Below are positions 11,244-22,941 of a stretch of DNA of 32,500 nt, in pieces. Position numbers and translations under genes: made by a program. This DNA comes from Conus ventricosus (taxonomy: Eukaryota > Mollusca > Gastropoda > Neogastropoda > Conidae), in NCBI GenBank assembly GCA_018398815.1, contig CM031601.1, positions 9,309,727-9,342,226 of the forward strand. The letters run 5' to 3'. Each line of letters starts with the position of its first letter. Position 1 is the first letter of the stretch. The notes beneath the pieces were generated by a model that was given only the letters and a program-made list of their open reading frames with translations, searched no databases and was not told where the DNA came from.

Positions 11244-11378
11244 TCCAGTCCATCTGACCCAGACATGAGAGTAAGCCAGACCTACACGCAGTCAACACTG
11301 GCCCAGACCCCGTGCTCCCCCGACGATGGTATGCTGCCATACGACATCAACAACACCCTGTCCAAAACGGCCACAGAG
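11244..11378 (+). CDS. AMPA-like glutamate receptor, cytoplasmic tail exon
   Basis: 135-nt exon, 45 codons, phase 0 at both ends. The acceptor is TGTGTGTAG (to 11243) and the donor GAG|GTACGT. It reads SSPSDPDMRVSQTYT, then QSTLAQTPCSPDDGM, LPYDINNTLSKTATE. It follows the M4 exon directly in phase and has the Ser/Thr/Pro/Asp-rich character of a glutamate-receptor tail. Such tails are poorly conserved, so identity comes mainly from phase, splice sites and position. The minus-strand ORF covering the same bases belongs partly to a retroelement remnant further right and does not compete with it. Confidence 0.8.
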
Positions 11379-11693
11379 GTACGTACGCTTACGTCACTTG
11401 CCACAGATTGCGTGAGAACGTGTTGATATACAGTGATAACGTGACAGATGTAGGCTTTTGTCTTGCGCGCATGCCAAGCTCTTGCACTGTCGAGTATTGG
11501 TTTCAGTCCTATGTGTTGTGTCCGTCCGGTAGAAAGAAACTCGTGGAGAGCGTGGCAGCAGAGAGTCCTCAGAAGAGAAGCCCCCTTCAAGCAAGTGTTT
11601 CGGCCCTTATCTCCTGACACTCTAGGGGGGTGGGCCACACCCGGTTCATGACTCCGGATGTCCCTCTGCTCCCCCTCCCCCCCCCCCCCCCCC
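11379..11693. other. Receptor intron start; possible end of a retroelement remnant
   Basis: Intron sequence after the donor at 11379. A run of 17 C lies at 11677-11693. On the minus strand the retroelement frame stays open through the tract to about 11400, but the predicted residues here are not clearly family-like. Confidence 0.5.
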
Positions 11694-12141
11694 TGCCCTC
11701 TTTCTGCAGTGAGGACTTTGACCTGATAGCCTTCTCTCCTCAGGCTGTTTGCCAGATCAGCATACTTTTCAGTCTTGTAAATTTGAGCTGCCTCCATTCT
11801 GTTCTCATATGGCACCGTGAGCTCGATCATGATCAGCTGCTTGGTTGACTTAGAGTGGACTACTATGTCTGGTCTCATGCCACTCTTGCTGATGATTTCT
11901 GGGTGACTCTTCCATTCTGGGAGCTCTGCAGTGCACTCCCAGTCATCTGCCCCATCCAGCAGACTCTGCCTGCATGTTTCGAGTGGCACTGTTGTTCTTG
12001 GCCATGATTTGCTGCCTCCTGCCGTGAAGAATGTTGCGGGTGCTTTTGGAGTCCTGATTCTCCCTTTTGTGGTTTGGTACTAGCCCAGACTACTTGTACA
12101 ATCTCTTTGAGCACTTGGTTGTGCCTCCCGTAACATACCAA
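11694..12141 (-). mobile_element. Retroelement remnant with a PD..E-type nuclease-like C-terminal domain
   Basis: Two overlapping minus-strand frames make up one decayed coding region. The first (12141 to about 12060) starts near YGRHNQVLKEIVQVV. After a frame change at about 11990-12060 the second reads QSLLDGADDW, a segment ending MRPDIVV, then STKQLIMIELTVPYE and EKYADLANSLRREGYQVKVL. This order (RH.QVL, DW, RPDIV, ELTVP.E, KY..L) matches an uncharacterised C-terminal region that is very common in invertebrate and fish LINE-like or reverse-transcriptase proteins. The spacing of PD and E-x-T suggests a PD-(D/E)XK nuclease fold, but that is inference. At least one frameshift and a poly-G(minus)/C tract at its end make it a pseudogene inserted antisense in the receptor intron. 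Confidence 0.7.
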
Positions 12142-13523
12142 CCCATGGGTTGTTTGGATATCGGCAAAAAGTCATAGTCTTAAGCCTTTGGTGCGAAACT
12201 GGTTGTGCAAACGCAATAATCGTTCGTAACGCAGTAGAAAGACTTCTGCTCGTGAGGGCCATGGCTGAAACACGCAGCGGCTTACGTCCCTTTTCTGAGT
12301 GACCGTTTTCACTCGATTGTCTTTAAAACTAAAAAAAAAAAAAAAAAAAAAGAAAAAAGAATTACCTTTTCTTTAAAAAAAAGAAGAAGAAAAAACCGAC
12401 TTTGAACTTTGCCAAAGTATCATCCCACCGTTGTTGTTGTTGTTTCCTTTTCAGTGACCAAATGACTGTACGTTTTACAAAAAAATGGCAAGAACAATGG
12501 CGAAAAAAACCCCTCTGGCCAAGTCTTGGATATACGAGCTACAAAGATCTTCACTTTTCGTAACTATACACAGCAGAATTTTTTTTTTAAACAACAGCAA
12601 TAGATCCAGCAAATTAATAAGATACAGGATGATCTTCTATGCTAGAAAGTATTATTTTATTTATATGCACAAACGTTTTGCACCTCTTACCTGAAAAATC
12701 ATTGTATTAGTTAAACTGAGACTTGCTTAAGATTTGCTATTGAAAAAAAAGTATTATCCCTCCCTTCCCCTAATAGGCAAACGCCAGAGGTGGGAGGCAG
12801 GGTTCAAGAACCAAGACCCCTCCATCTGCTCCTGCATTTTGATAAAATAAGTATAAGAAGACCATCGTCAGAGACCCCACTGAGCCGTGACGTGTGCATG
12901 TTGAATTTGGATGGAATGTCTTTTGTGCAGTGTTATGAAACAACGGTTGGTCATCGTTCAGAAGAATGATTGTTTGAAAGAAGTTGAGTTAAAAGTGTTA
13001 GCTGTTAGCTTATAAAATGTTCATTTCTACTGAGAAACAAAATAATTTGTTTAGTCTTTAAAATGAGGTCTTTTTTTTTTTGCTTTGCTCATTTCATTGC
13101 ATTGCAAGGGTTATCACACGTGTTTTAAGTTATTTTTTGTCAGAAAACAACTAGCCGATAAGAACAAAAATGTATCTCAATTTCATATATATATATTTTT
13201 TTTTTTCCCCACTCCACATCAAGATGTAACATCCACTGAACATTCTTATCAAACAAAAGGCTTGTCTTTTCACCATCTCGTATTGAAAGCCAAGTTTTTA
13301 AGATTTTGTTCCTACTGTCAATATTCTTTCATGATATAGTCCCTTTGGATTAAAAAAAAAAAAAAAAAAAAAACCTTTCAAATGTTGCTTGAGAAAGGAC
13401 TCTTCCGATTCTCAGTCAAGAATATCCTTGGGAACAGCGTGGACAAAATGTTCTACCCTTGCAGTACCCAGTCATGATTTCACTTTGGACTTTTCACTGA
13501 TTTTTTTTTGTCTATGTCGACAG
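12142..13523. other. Receptor last intron, distal part
   Basis: AT-rich sequence with A runs at about 12331-12350 and 13352-13372. It ends with a T-rich stretch and acceptor GTCGACAG before 13524. No exon, RNA gene or mobile-element coding is recognised. Confidence 0.6.
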
Positions 13524-13604
13524 TACACGTACGACGCTCCACGGCTGATTGGCTTCGAGTCTTTCATGCACGACGACCCGGAACCCCGCTACAGCAACCA
13601 ATGA
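13524..13604 (+). CDS. AMPA-like glutamate receptor, terminal coding exon
   Basis: The last coding exon begins in phase 0 after TGTCGACAG and has 26 codons followed by TGA at 13602-13604: YTYDAPRLIGFESF then MHDDPEPRYSNQ. The Tyr-rich start followed by hydrophobic-Gly-Phe/Ile-Glu-Ser resembles the last part of AMPA tails (YGIES-like). The final YSNQ is not a standard PDZ-binding end. The frame was chosen from the phase of the preceding exon. GC and codon use match the other receptor exons and differ from the AT-rich surroundings. Confidence 0.8.
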   Translation, partial: YTYDAPRLIGFESFMHDDPEPRYSNQ

Positions 13605-13851
13605 GGAGACAGACAGTGCAGGTTTCATAGCAATGAATTCATTCGATTTTTGTGATTACACTAGAGTACTAGTCCAGAGCTGTGACCCGTAAACATGTGA
13701 CTTAAGTGTGCGCATCGAACAGTACAGATACGGACAGTTGTAACATTCGACTTTTTGTTAAAAAACAAACAAACAAACAAGGATTTCATGTTCATGTCTT
13801 GCTCAACTTGCAGTTGCAATCTCCGACTCTTTCTCTCGTCTCTCGTTCTCT

Positions 13852-14234
13852 CCTGAAGTCCTTTCTCTGCGGTAGCAGGAAGACAACCAAGTAATCCTGA
13901 AGTCCTTTCTCTGGGGTAGCAGGAAGGTAGCAGGAAGGCAACCAAGTAATCCTGAAGTCCTTTCTGTGGAGTAGCAGGAAGGTAGCAGGAAGGCAACCAA
14001 GTAATCCTGACGTCCTTTCTCTGGGTAGCAGGAAGGCAACCAAGTAATCCTGAAGTCCTTTCTGTGGAGTAGCAGGAAGGTAGCAGGAAGGCAACCAAGT
14101 AATCCTGAAGTCCTTTCTCTGGGGCAGCAGGAAGGCAACCAAGTAATCCTGAAGTCCTTTCTCTGGGGCAGCAGGAAGGCAACCAAGTAATCCTGAAGTC
14201 ATTTCTCTGGGTAGCAGGAAGCAACCAAGTAATC
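13852..14234. repeat. 44/55-bp minisatellite, about 8 units
   Basis: The unit contains CTGAAGTCCTTTCTCTGG, then GTAGCAGGAAGG and CAACCAAGTAATC. Three of the units have the 11-bp GTAGCAGGAAG block twice (55 bp) and the rest once (about 44 bp). It is probably transcribed as part of the receptor 3' UTR. Confidence 0.93.
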
Positions 14235-14574
14235 AGTTAGATGGGCACTCCGGAGAGCACAGGCCCCTACCGGTGTCAAACGGATCATGGATCCGCCCTC
14301 ACATCCAGATCTGCAGTACAGGTCTACAGTAAAATGGGGGTTTGCAATGGGCCCCATTGCATGATTTCATGACGATTGGTTACGATCAGTTCAGTTTGTT
14401 AATACGTGATCTCACTGACAAGGCAAACCAACCGACGTGCGTGAAGACACCTTCCTGGCAGAGGTCATTGCAGTTCATCAAGTCTTCCATCAGGGTTCTG
14501 TCCTCTCTCTCTCTCTCCGCAGTTTATTACCGTTTTCTGATCGTTTTATACTTAGTTTCTTTTTAATAACAAAA

Positions 14575-14576
<2 letters not shown>
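14235..14576. other. Single-copy sequence in the probable 3' UTR
   Basis: No repeats of note except a short CT tract near 14506. No coding signature. Confidence 0.4.
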
Positions 14577-14610
<34 letters not shown>

Positions 14611-14622
14611 TGTGTGTGTGAG
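14577..14622. repeat. GA then GT microsatellite
   Basis: (GA)n of about 15 repeats followed directly by (GT)n of about 6. Confidence 0.95.
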
Positions 14623-15708
14623 AGAACATTTTGTTGCTTGCTTGTTCCTCAGATGTGGATGGTAGGTATTCCCACCAGTTGGTCGCCTACCGACAGTCCA
14701 GAGGCTGCCAGGATAACTGAAAAGATTTTTCCCGTTCGGTGGTGTAGCGATGATGATGTGATCACTGGTATTCTGATCTCATTTCTTTCTTTTCACCCAC
14801 GGCAATAACTTAACATGCTACAGGAATGTAAATGAATCAAACTAATCTAAAAGGAGGGGGGGAAGAAACTTGTGGCCGATACCGATATCCACATTTTAAA
14901 AAAAATTACTGAATGTGGAGACAGAAAGAGAAATATCACACAAATATTAGGTCTGAACTACTTTCAGTATAGGTCTACAACCTCTTCTGAAAAGGGATTT
15001 TTTTTTCCCACCTGAAGAAGAAATCTTCTAGTGCCTGCACAGTCATTTGGTGTCAAGACACAAAGCATTGTTTCAGAAGTCCCACGGGCTGTCAGTGCGT
15101 GCAGATGATTCCCAAGATTCTATAAGCAATGGTTATGCAGCCTTCGCACAAGGGTAAAAGCACTGGCAAGTGATGTGAATACTCTTTGAAATGCTATGCA
15201 TTGTCCATGAACTGGTTAGTATTGGCCTCATGCTATCAAACTCGCCCTAGGAAAGATTGGATCATTTCAGCGTGATCGTTTGATTTTTCAACTTTCCCCG
15301 CTGTTTTTTTTTTTGGTTGGAGGTTTTGAGATATGTTGTCCGACTACTGAATTTCAGTCCTTTCAAATAGTTTTGTGTGTGTGTGTGTGTTTTTTTTCTG
15401 TTTGTTTTATTTATAAACTCGATGAAGATGCAAAGATTGAACTGAATGTGCATTGCACCAAAACAAGTGCCAGGGGAGACATCATGAGGGAAATCAAACA
15501 GACTGATTTTGATGATTTTGTGTGCTGTTCATGTACGAACACGTTTGTCTGATACATGTTTTTACTCTTTTCCCATAGTTGTGACATCGTGCAGACTTAC
15601 GTTTTTTCTCAGGGTCAGTATACATCATGATCACCACTTAATGCTGGCAAAGTATTCTCGATTATTCACATATCTAAGCCTTCACAGCACACACAATCCA
15701 GAACAAAG
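14623..15708. other. Single-copy sequence in the probable 3' UTR
   Basis: AT-rich with short T runs and a brief (GT)n near 15374-15390. No exon or RNA gene is recognised. Confidence 0.4.
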
Positions 15709-15721
15709 ATATATATATATA

Positions 15722-15768
<47 letters not shown>

Positions 15769-15785
15769 TATGTGTGTGTGTGTAT

Positions 15786-15822
<37 letters not shown>

Positions 15823-15875
15823 CAAATGCAAGCGCACTTTTACACACACACACACACACACACAGACACACACAC
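15709..15875. repeat. AT, GT and CA microsatellite cluster
   Basis: Interrupted (AT)n at 15709-15822 with a short (TG)n in the middle, then (CA)n at about 15842-15874. It may fold as a long AU hairpin if transcribed. Confidence 0.95.
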
Positions 15876-16054
15876 ATTAGAATCACGCAGAAGCATTAAT
15901 CAGTGAGCTACATTTTCTTCCATTTTGATGGTAGTTCTGTTGATGAAGTGTTCGACTAGACAAATTCTAGAAATTTATGCAATACAGTGAATGTGCCAAT
16001 TGTTATTTGGACTGTTATGTAAACTGTATTATATGTTCCATTTGTAAATAGGTC

Positions 16055-16060
16055 AATAAA
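16055..16060 (+). promoter_or_regulatory. Candidate poly(A) signal of the receptor gene
   Basis: AATAAA within GGTCAATAAAACCCAC, followed by a CACTTTTTACAG stretch. It is the first plus-strand AATAAA that I found after the stop codon at 13604, and sequence character changes beyond it. No transcript evidence is available. Confidence 0.55.
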
Positions 16061-16085
16061 ACCCACTTTTTACAGAACAGACACG

Positions 16086-18228
16086 TTGATGCGAGTCAAC
16101 AAGTGAGCACGTGCCTGAGTGTTGAATGACACACTGGATGAACGACACGCTGGACGCCGCAAAAACAACACGGATATCACCTGCATGTGTCATGACAGTG
16201 CAAAGCTAGTTCGGTCCATCTGCTGTACAGAGTGAAATTTTGAAGCCAGAAGATTCATAGTGCGCGCGCAGCGCATACACACACACACACAGCTTGCATT
16301 CTGGTTTACACCAACACCAGACAGGATTCGTCCACATTTCTCTACCTTTCTAAACGTACAGCCTGGGCAGCCTCTTCAGAGGCCCTTTTGTTCCGTCGTG
16401 CATGAACAGAATGGGATATCCCACTTAAACTGTAATTTCTCGGAAACAGTTTTGCCTGGAGATGCAAACAAATTCTCCTCCTTGCTGCCAAAAGTTTCCA
16501 CAGTGACATATCAAAATTTCATGTAGTAGGCCTATGATGCACTTCCTGACCCCTGACGCTTTGACAAACGCGCACAATATTTCAATTTTCACTTGAATGG
16601 ACGGGGTGCTTCGCTTCTGCTGTGCGCCATCTCAAAAACTATATGATGTTTTGAGAAATATCAGATGCCATGGAATATTAAGCCCTTTCACACTCTGAAA
16701 CTCGGACAAAGTAACAATTGTCAGAGTTTCAATTCTTTCAAACAACTCCGTATTTAAATGCCATGGTAGTCACAATTCAGGTCATGTTAAACCCAATTTT
16801 GGTGATTTCTAATGCTGTCAAATTTGCGAAATGTTTTAGCACAAATACAAGCAGCAGATGGTCAGTCATACAGGGCACGTTTGAGAATGAGAGCAATGGT
16901 CATTCTGAAACTGTATGTGACCAAATTTTTCCAAAGGATTCTCAAGCAAAGATTTCAGAGCGCACGGTCATTCAGTCCTTCCAAAGTCATTATGATGAAC
17001 ACCAAACCAAGTATTAAAAAATTTAAAAAAAAAAAAGTGGGGATGTCGGGGACTGTTGTTCATGCTTTCTGGAAAGCTGTGCACGTACCCCCCCCCCCCC
17101 CCCCCCCCCCACACACACACTCTCTCTCTCTCTTAACTGCATTTTCATTACCCTTTCCCTGCATTTTTTTTTTCTTCAAATTTTTTTTTCTCTTTGACTC
17201 GTCTTGTTTTTCTGCCTTTGCCATCTACTTTCTTACGGGTTTTAAGACTTCAATCTTTCATTTTTCAAATCATAATCTGGTGACCTACCAGCAAGACAAC
17301 TCACCGTCTGGAACTGCCCTATTTGCCCATACCCCCCCCCCCCCCGTCACGTTTAAATGTGTTTATGTTTTTTCACCCCCTATATTTCATACTTTGGGCC
17401 AAACTCAAAGGCGAATACTTGGCTTTCCCGACACAGCCTAGTCTTGTCTGCTGAAGGATGTCAACAGATCAGTTATCGTGATAATCACATCGTGTTTACT
17501 CTTTTCTCCCAGGCTAAGATTTGTTTCTCCAACACAGTGATAGCACACCCCCCCCCCCCCCCCCCCCCCCCCCCTGAATTTAAAGATCCTGTGTGAAACC
17601 AGAACACTTCCAGTCCATTTCTTTGGTCGATTTGCGCGGCAAACAACCAATCCGCGTCTTCCTTTAAGCACTGAAGCAGCATTTTTTGTTTCAAACTTGA
17701 TGGCATGACTTTTCATTAAAAATTTGTATTTGAGAAGTACCATTTACTTGCAAGGCACAGATGATGACAGATACAAAACGTAACACACTGCGACTCTTGA
17801 CAACTTTCTTCCCCATCTTCCTGCAAAATGACGTAAATGAAGCATACGTTCGTTGAGACCTGTCCACTCCCAACTCCCAGCCCCACCCCATTTTCTGTCT
17901 GTAAATGCATCAAACAAACAGTATGATTGAAACATAGGACAGGGGAAAAGATACAGCATGAGCAAAAATGAAATCACTGTCAGTTAGCGTTCGATTTCAT
18001 GTGTCCTGAGGCTGGGTTGTTTTTTGTTGTTTTTTTTGTTGTTTGTTTTTTTGATGCCATGACTACACTTTCAACAGTGCATAGAGAATGGCCTGGGTGC
18101 CGCCTGCACCGCTAGGCCCAATGTAGTTTTCTTTTCTGCAAAAACTCCCCCCCCCCCCCCCCCCCCCCAATTCATATAACCGAGTTCAGAAAACAGAGAC
18201 TAATGAAGAATCAGTTACAGCAAGGTTG
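16086..18228. other. Intergenic or UTR sequence with poly-C tracts
   Basis: No coding signature on either strand. C homopolymers lie at 17088-17110 (23 C, followed by short AC and TC repeats), 17332-17345 (14), 17548-17574 (27) and 18147-18168 (22). The proline- or glycine-rich ORFs across them are artefacts of these runs. Confidence 0.7.
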
Positions 18229-18323
18229 CTGAACTCACCCGAGTATGTGTGTGTGTGAACACTAACTTCACATTTTCCTGAACTCACCCGAGCATGTGTG
18301 TGTGTGTGAACACTAACTTCACA
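18229..18323. repeat. Tandem duplication of about 49 bp
   Basis: Two copies start at 18229 and 18278. Each reads CTGAACTCACCCGAG, a short (TG)n, then GAACACTAACTTCACA. They differ by one substitution and the length of the TG tract. Confidence 0.92.
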
Positions 18324-18670
18324 AAGTTATCTCCACCCAATAACCAGGCATGATCATTTCTCATCTACCCACAGACAAGTGCATATGTACTCATGTGGTC
18401 GCACACACACACATACACACATGAACACACATTTAAACACCATCAGCATTTTCTTTCCAGTATACAAGAAGAAAGCCAGATTTACATAAGTAGTTGGAAT
18501 AATAGTATATACTGCACAGGAAACGGGATAAAACTATGGCAAAGTGCAGGAGAACAATCGAAGAAAATCAACGAACAATCATCAACTGACGTGAATGCTG
18601 TGTGGCTTCCTACAAGCACAATGGCACTTCAAAATTTGCATCAAGTCATTACAATCCAAGCTTAAGAAGA

Positions 18671-18782
18671 TGTGTGTGTGTGTGTGTGGTGTGTGTGTGG
18701 TGTGTGTGTGGGGGCGTATGTGTGTGTGTGTGCGTGTGTGTGCATGGGTGTGTGTGCGTGCGTGTGTGTGTGTGTGTGTTGT
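18671..18782. repeat. Interrupted TG microsatellite
   Basis: (TG)n with GG, CG and CATG interruptions, followed by single-copy sequence. Confidence 0.95.
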
Positions 18783-19029
18783 GCATGCCCCCGCACATCG
18801 TTAAAAATGAGCAAATGTTAAGTGGGCAACATTTGCTAAAACATCAAGAAGCTACATGCTCGCGTAACATGTACACTAGGCCCATGTAACATAAACATTT
18901 GGCAACCGCCAACAGTCACAGCACTATTTTACATACTTTTAGACTGATTTCTTTCTTCTATATTTATTTTTTCGTTTCCTTACCTATTCATAGTTATCTT
19001 TTCATTTATTTGCATTTTGTTCAGGAAAT

Positions 19030-19097
<68 letters not shown>

Positions 19098-19102
19098 GGG
19101 GG
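19030..19102. repeat. Very long poly-G tract
   Basis: An uninterrupted run of 67 G at 19030-19096, then A and five more G. This is the longest homopolymer in the window. It could form G-quadruplexes on the plus strand, or on RNA if transcribed from that strand. Its true length is uncertain in any assembly. Confidence 0.9.
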
Positions 19103-19210
19103 CATATTTCTTTTTCATATTTAAGGGCTCAATTTCTTGTGTTGCCACAATATTTTCAATTTCAACCATCAGCCAAACGTACAAGGACCTTTCAGCGCTG
19201 TCATCACATG

Positions 19211-19309
19211 AGAGGAAAACATCATTTCCTGAACATTTTTGTTTTTAAAAATGATACAATCGAGAGGAAAACATTTCCTGAACATTTTTGTTTTTAAAAC
19301 GATACAATC
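19211..19309. repeat. Tandem duplication of about 50 bp
   Basis: Two copies start at about 19211 and 19262: GAGAGGAAAACAT, TTCCTGAACATTTTTG, TTTTTAAAA, GATACAATC. The first copy has 3 extra bases (CAT). Confidence 0.9.
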
Positions 19310-20367
19310 AAACTATTTACAAATACATCTACTTCATACCATGCTGATCGACTGGCATGCTTCATTCATTGCAGATACTGGTAGGCTGTGTCAAAGCTGC
19401 AATCCATTTTACTGACTTTTTCGCCCCCAGTTTCAAAAGAAAAAAGAATAAAGAGGATGAATCGAAACTCTCTCCAACCCAACAACACCGCAGGCAAAGG
19501 CAATACGGGTAAACAGATCCTGCAGCTAGCGTCACTTAGGACAGAAGGTCTCATCACCAAGTCACCACATAACAACCAACCTGGCCCGATTTGAACTGCA
19601 TGAACACAAGACAAAAGAGCAAAGACTTTTCTAGAACAGGAGCAGGATAAAGGGATGCAAGGGCAGGTAACCATGGACGACGCTTAAAAAAAAAAAAAGA
19701 TAATCCATTTGTTTTTACATGCAGTCAAAAGAACGGCAGAAAAGAGGATATTACTAGCACTGAATTTTTAAAAAAGGCAGGAATACAATTCATACTGAAA
19801 TAGCCCCATGGGGGATGTAAATATGAAATAATTAGTAACACAGCCAATACGGGAGGTGCACAAATCATAATTCGTACTGGATAAGGAAAGGATTTTGTGT
19901 ACTGGTTTACCACTCGCTCTCTCTAAACTGAAAGAAACCACAACTGTTATAAAGCGGGAAACACTCACTGGTCAACACAAACGTTTGCTTTCACTTGCAG
20001 TTTTGATTTAATATGTATACAAAGCACAACAGAATTAACGGGTCAACAGAATCATTACTAGTGACAAGAATGTAATGATCAGAATCAAACAAGGTTAATC
20101 TTCATCATTAAGAAGAAGGTGATTCGACATCTTGAAAATACATAATATTGTGAAACACATGTGCAACTTATGGTAAAGCAGCAAAAAATGTAATAAAAAG
20201 GACGCCTTAAAAAAAAAGAAAAGAAGAAAGAAATAAAGAAACCACAATGGAAAAACAAACTGTAATCTAATACATGTGAAACTTTTGAATTATGAACTGC
20301 ATCACAAACCTAAGATCCTAAAACCTACGTTTAACTGTCATCATTCTCATCAGATTTGACAATGTAA
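19310..20367. other. Single-copy sequence, nothing recognised
   Basis: AT-rich with A runs on the plus strand (for example about 19687-19698 and 20209-20216). No exon, RNA gene or mobile-element coding is seen. It may be intergenic or part of a long minus-strand 3' UTR. Confidence 0.5.
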
Positions 20368-20387
20368 TTTCTCTCTCTCTCTCTGCG

Positions 20388-20446
<59 letters not shown>
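20368..20446. repeat. CT then CA microsatellite
   Basis: (CT)n interrupted by GCGT, followed by about 24 CA repeats. Confidence 0.95.
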
Positions 20447-20448
<2 letters not shown>

Positions 20449-22901
20449 TCACTGAAGACCTGTAATGATCAGTTCAGCATCGGACTTCAGACACATAACA
20501 GAGGAAGCATGGATCTGGCAAAGTTTCTGGCTGGAAGCTGAAAGCACATCACGTTTGTTTCCACTAACATGAAACATAAAACAGCTTACATCATCAAGTA
20601 ACTGGTGAAGCAGAGGGACACTGGCAGCATGAGCATTCTACATGCCAAAAATATCAATGCTTTCAAAACAAATATGGGCTGACTTCACATCATGATCATC
20701 ATCAGAATCAACAATACCAGCATCTTCAGTCACCTTTGTACAAAATGGATCTATTCTGCTGAACAGATCAGAATATGGCAACCACCCTTCAACATCATGA
20801 CAACCACTGAACATGGACATCCTGGTCTCAACCCTTCTGCATTACCAGCCAGTTTCCAAAACCAAAAAAAACGGTCTTTTTCTCCCACATTTAAAACAAA
20901 TACTACAATTATTACATCTGATTCGCAGGTGCTCTGTGTAAACCCCTTGGTGTTCAATTTCACACATTTGCAACACTGAATACTCTAAAACAACCCGGTT
21001 TCTGCACAAAAATCATTCCCTTTTCTTCCGTAAGCACCTCAGTGCCTCTCTATCCCACTTCTACCAAAATATGTTTCAAACCAACTTTTTCTTCCACTAA
21101 TCTTCATTGTTCTTTAGTCCAAATCAGTACCTTAAAACGTATTTCCCATTAAACTTCTGAACTACAGAAGTGAGCTTTGATTGAGAATACTTTTTCACAA
21201 AAGAAGAGGGAGGGGTGGGGGTTGAGAACAGCCCAGTATCTGTTTCAAAAATGTACACATGAACGAAGACAATTCATATACATGAACAAATTTCACATTT
21301 TCATCAGTAAGCAGCAAAAATCAAAGACACCCAAAAATGACAAGAACATCTCTCACACCATGGCCAACGCATCTGCATACCTATATATCACTGATCATCG
21401 GACAGGAGCTGAGTAAAGCAATCATACATTTCTATCCTGATCCCAAATTCCAAGAATCATTCCGATTCTCAGTGGGCCAGTCTATCATTTTCTCCCCACC
21501 TAACCTCACAGACCCGCTGCTCCTCATCTAGACCATACATGCTTGACACCCTGGACAGTGACATACTCCACCACCCTCTTATATCACTTGTTTTACCATT
21601 AATTTTGTTTCCAAATTCATTATCAATGTGTACAATTCTGCCTGTTTATTGCCCTCAATGTTTTTTACTTTCAAATTCATATGGTAACGAATGTGGATGA
21701 TAAGAATTCCATTTACATGCACATGTGTAATGAATAAAACATTTCTTTTACATCACTTCAGCCACAACATGATGTTGCAAAGTGTCAGAATGGTCATACT
21801 GTTTTCCACACAGCTCGGGGAAGGATGTGGAGGGGTGAGGGGGCAGATTTTTCTTTTAATCTTTAGGACATTTTCTCATCCACACCACTGGTAATTCATC
21901 AACATTCAAGCCCCTTGTCTACAACACTGACAATCCTATAGTCATGCAAAGTACCAAAATGCACCATTCATGTCTCTGTATCTCTTTTTTTTTTTTTCAG
22001 AGTGAAAAAAAAGAAAGAATAAAGATGGGAAATCATGGCCCAGTTGGTTGCCAGCTTCTCTTTCTTACAGCATAATGTAACTGATGGGTGCTGAAGTGGT
22101 CCTTCATGACTGCCCACTCCTAGGGCAAGATTAAATGGTATATCATCATTTCCTACAGTGTGCAATGTTTTGTCTCATTGTCCTTTACCCATCCAGCCCT
22201 TGGAATCATCTGTGACAGCAGCTTCCAGACGTCATCCCTAGAAGATGTCCTCAAACTGGTCTAATTTGACAACAACAACAAAAGTGTGAGCAGACCCAGA
22301 AGAAAGGATTCTCCTGCTGAGATGAAACCCCACACCCAAACTTGGACAACTGTGGTCTCAAGTTGTGCTTTCTTGCTACAGATTTTTCATCCCCCAAAAT
22401 AACTTTTTCTAAAAAAAAAAAAAAAAAAAAAAAAAGTTGTATTTATGTGGTACTGGTTCAATACATGTTTGTTGTTCACTGCCTGTTCCTTGGAACGGTA
22501 TCAGGACACCATTCCTCAATGCGCTTCAGCAGATAACCTCTTCAACAAAACGTTAATGACCACAAGCCTTCATCGAAACACACTGCATGTCTGAAGTTCC
22601 TAGCATTGTGCTTGTGCTCAGAATGCTCCATGTCATTGTGTCAACGTAACAGTACTCATGGTCAAGATTTATATTCTCCCTCCAATTCAACTCTGTCGCT
22701 CTGTAGCCTCTTCTGATCCTTGTTTTTCCTTTAACCAGCATTGAAGTGATTAGAGAAAGGAAATCTTATTTTTGTTGTTGTTGTTGTTTTCATATGCAAT
22801 TCTTCAATATACTGTACAAAGCTCAGCAGTTACCTTTCCATCTCAAATGATGGATCCAAGCACTCTCCAAGGTTATGCGCTCCACTTCAGGGAGATCATT
22901 T

Positions 22902-22941
<40 letters not shown>

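Larger units (their letters stand above)
13605..16085 (+). other. Probable 3' UTR of the receptor gene
   Basis: From the stop codon to just past the AATAAA at 16055-16060, about 2.4 kb with no further open frame of note. It contains a tandem array (13852-14234), a GA/GT tract and an AT/CA tract. The UTR assignment is inferred only from the position of the poly(A) signal. Confidence 0.5.

Noticed and set aside
16260..17441. Short ORFs in the intergenic block, such as 88, 99 and 209 codons
   Set aside because: Low-complexity or composition-driven (poly-C, T-rich); no family motif and no matching splice sites.
18899..19297. Poly-glycine ORF, and poly-proline ORF on the other strand
   Set aside because: Created by the 67-G homopolymer; no start context or conserved flanks.
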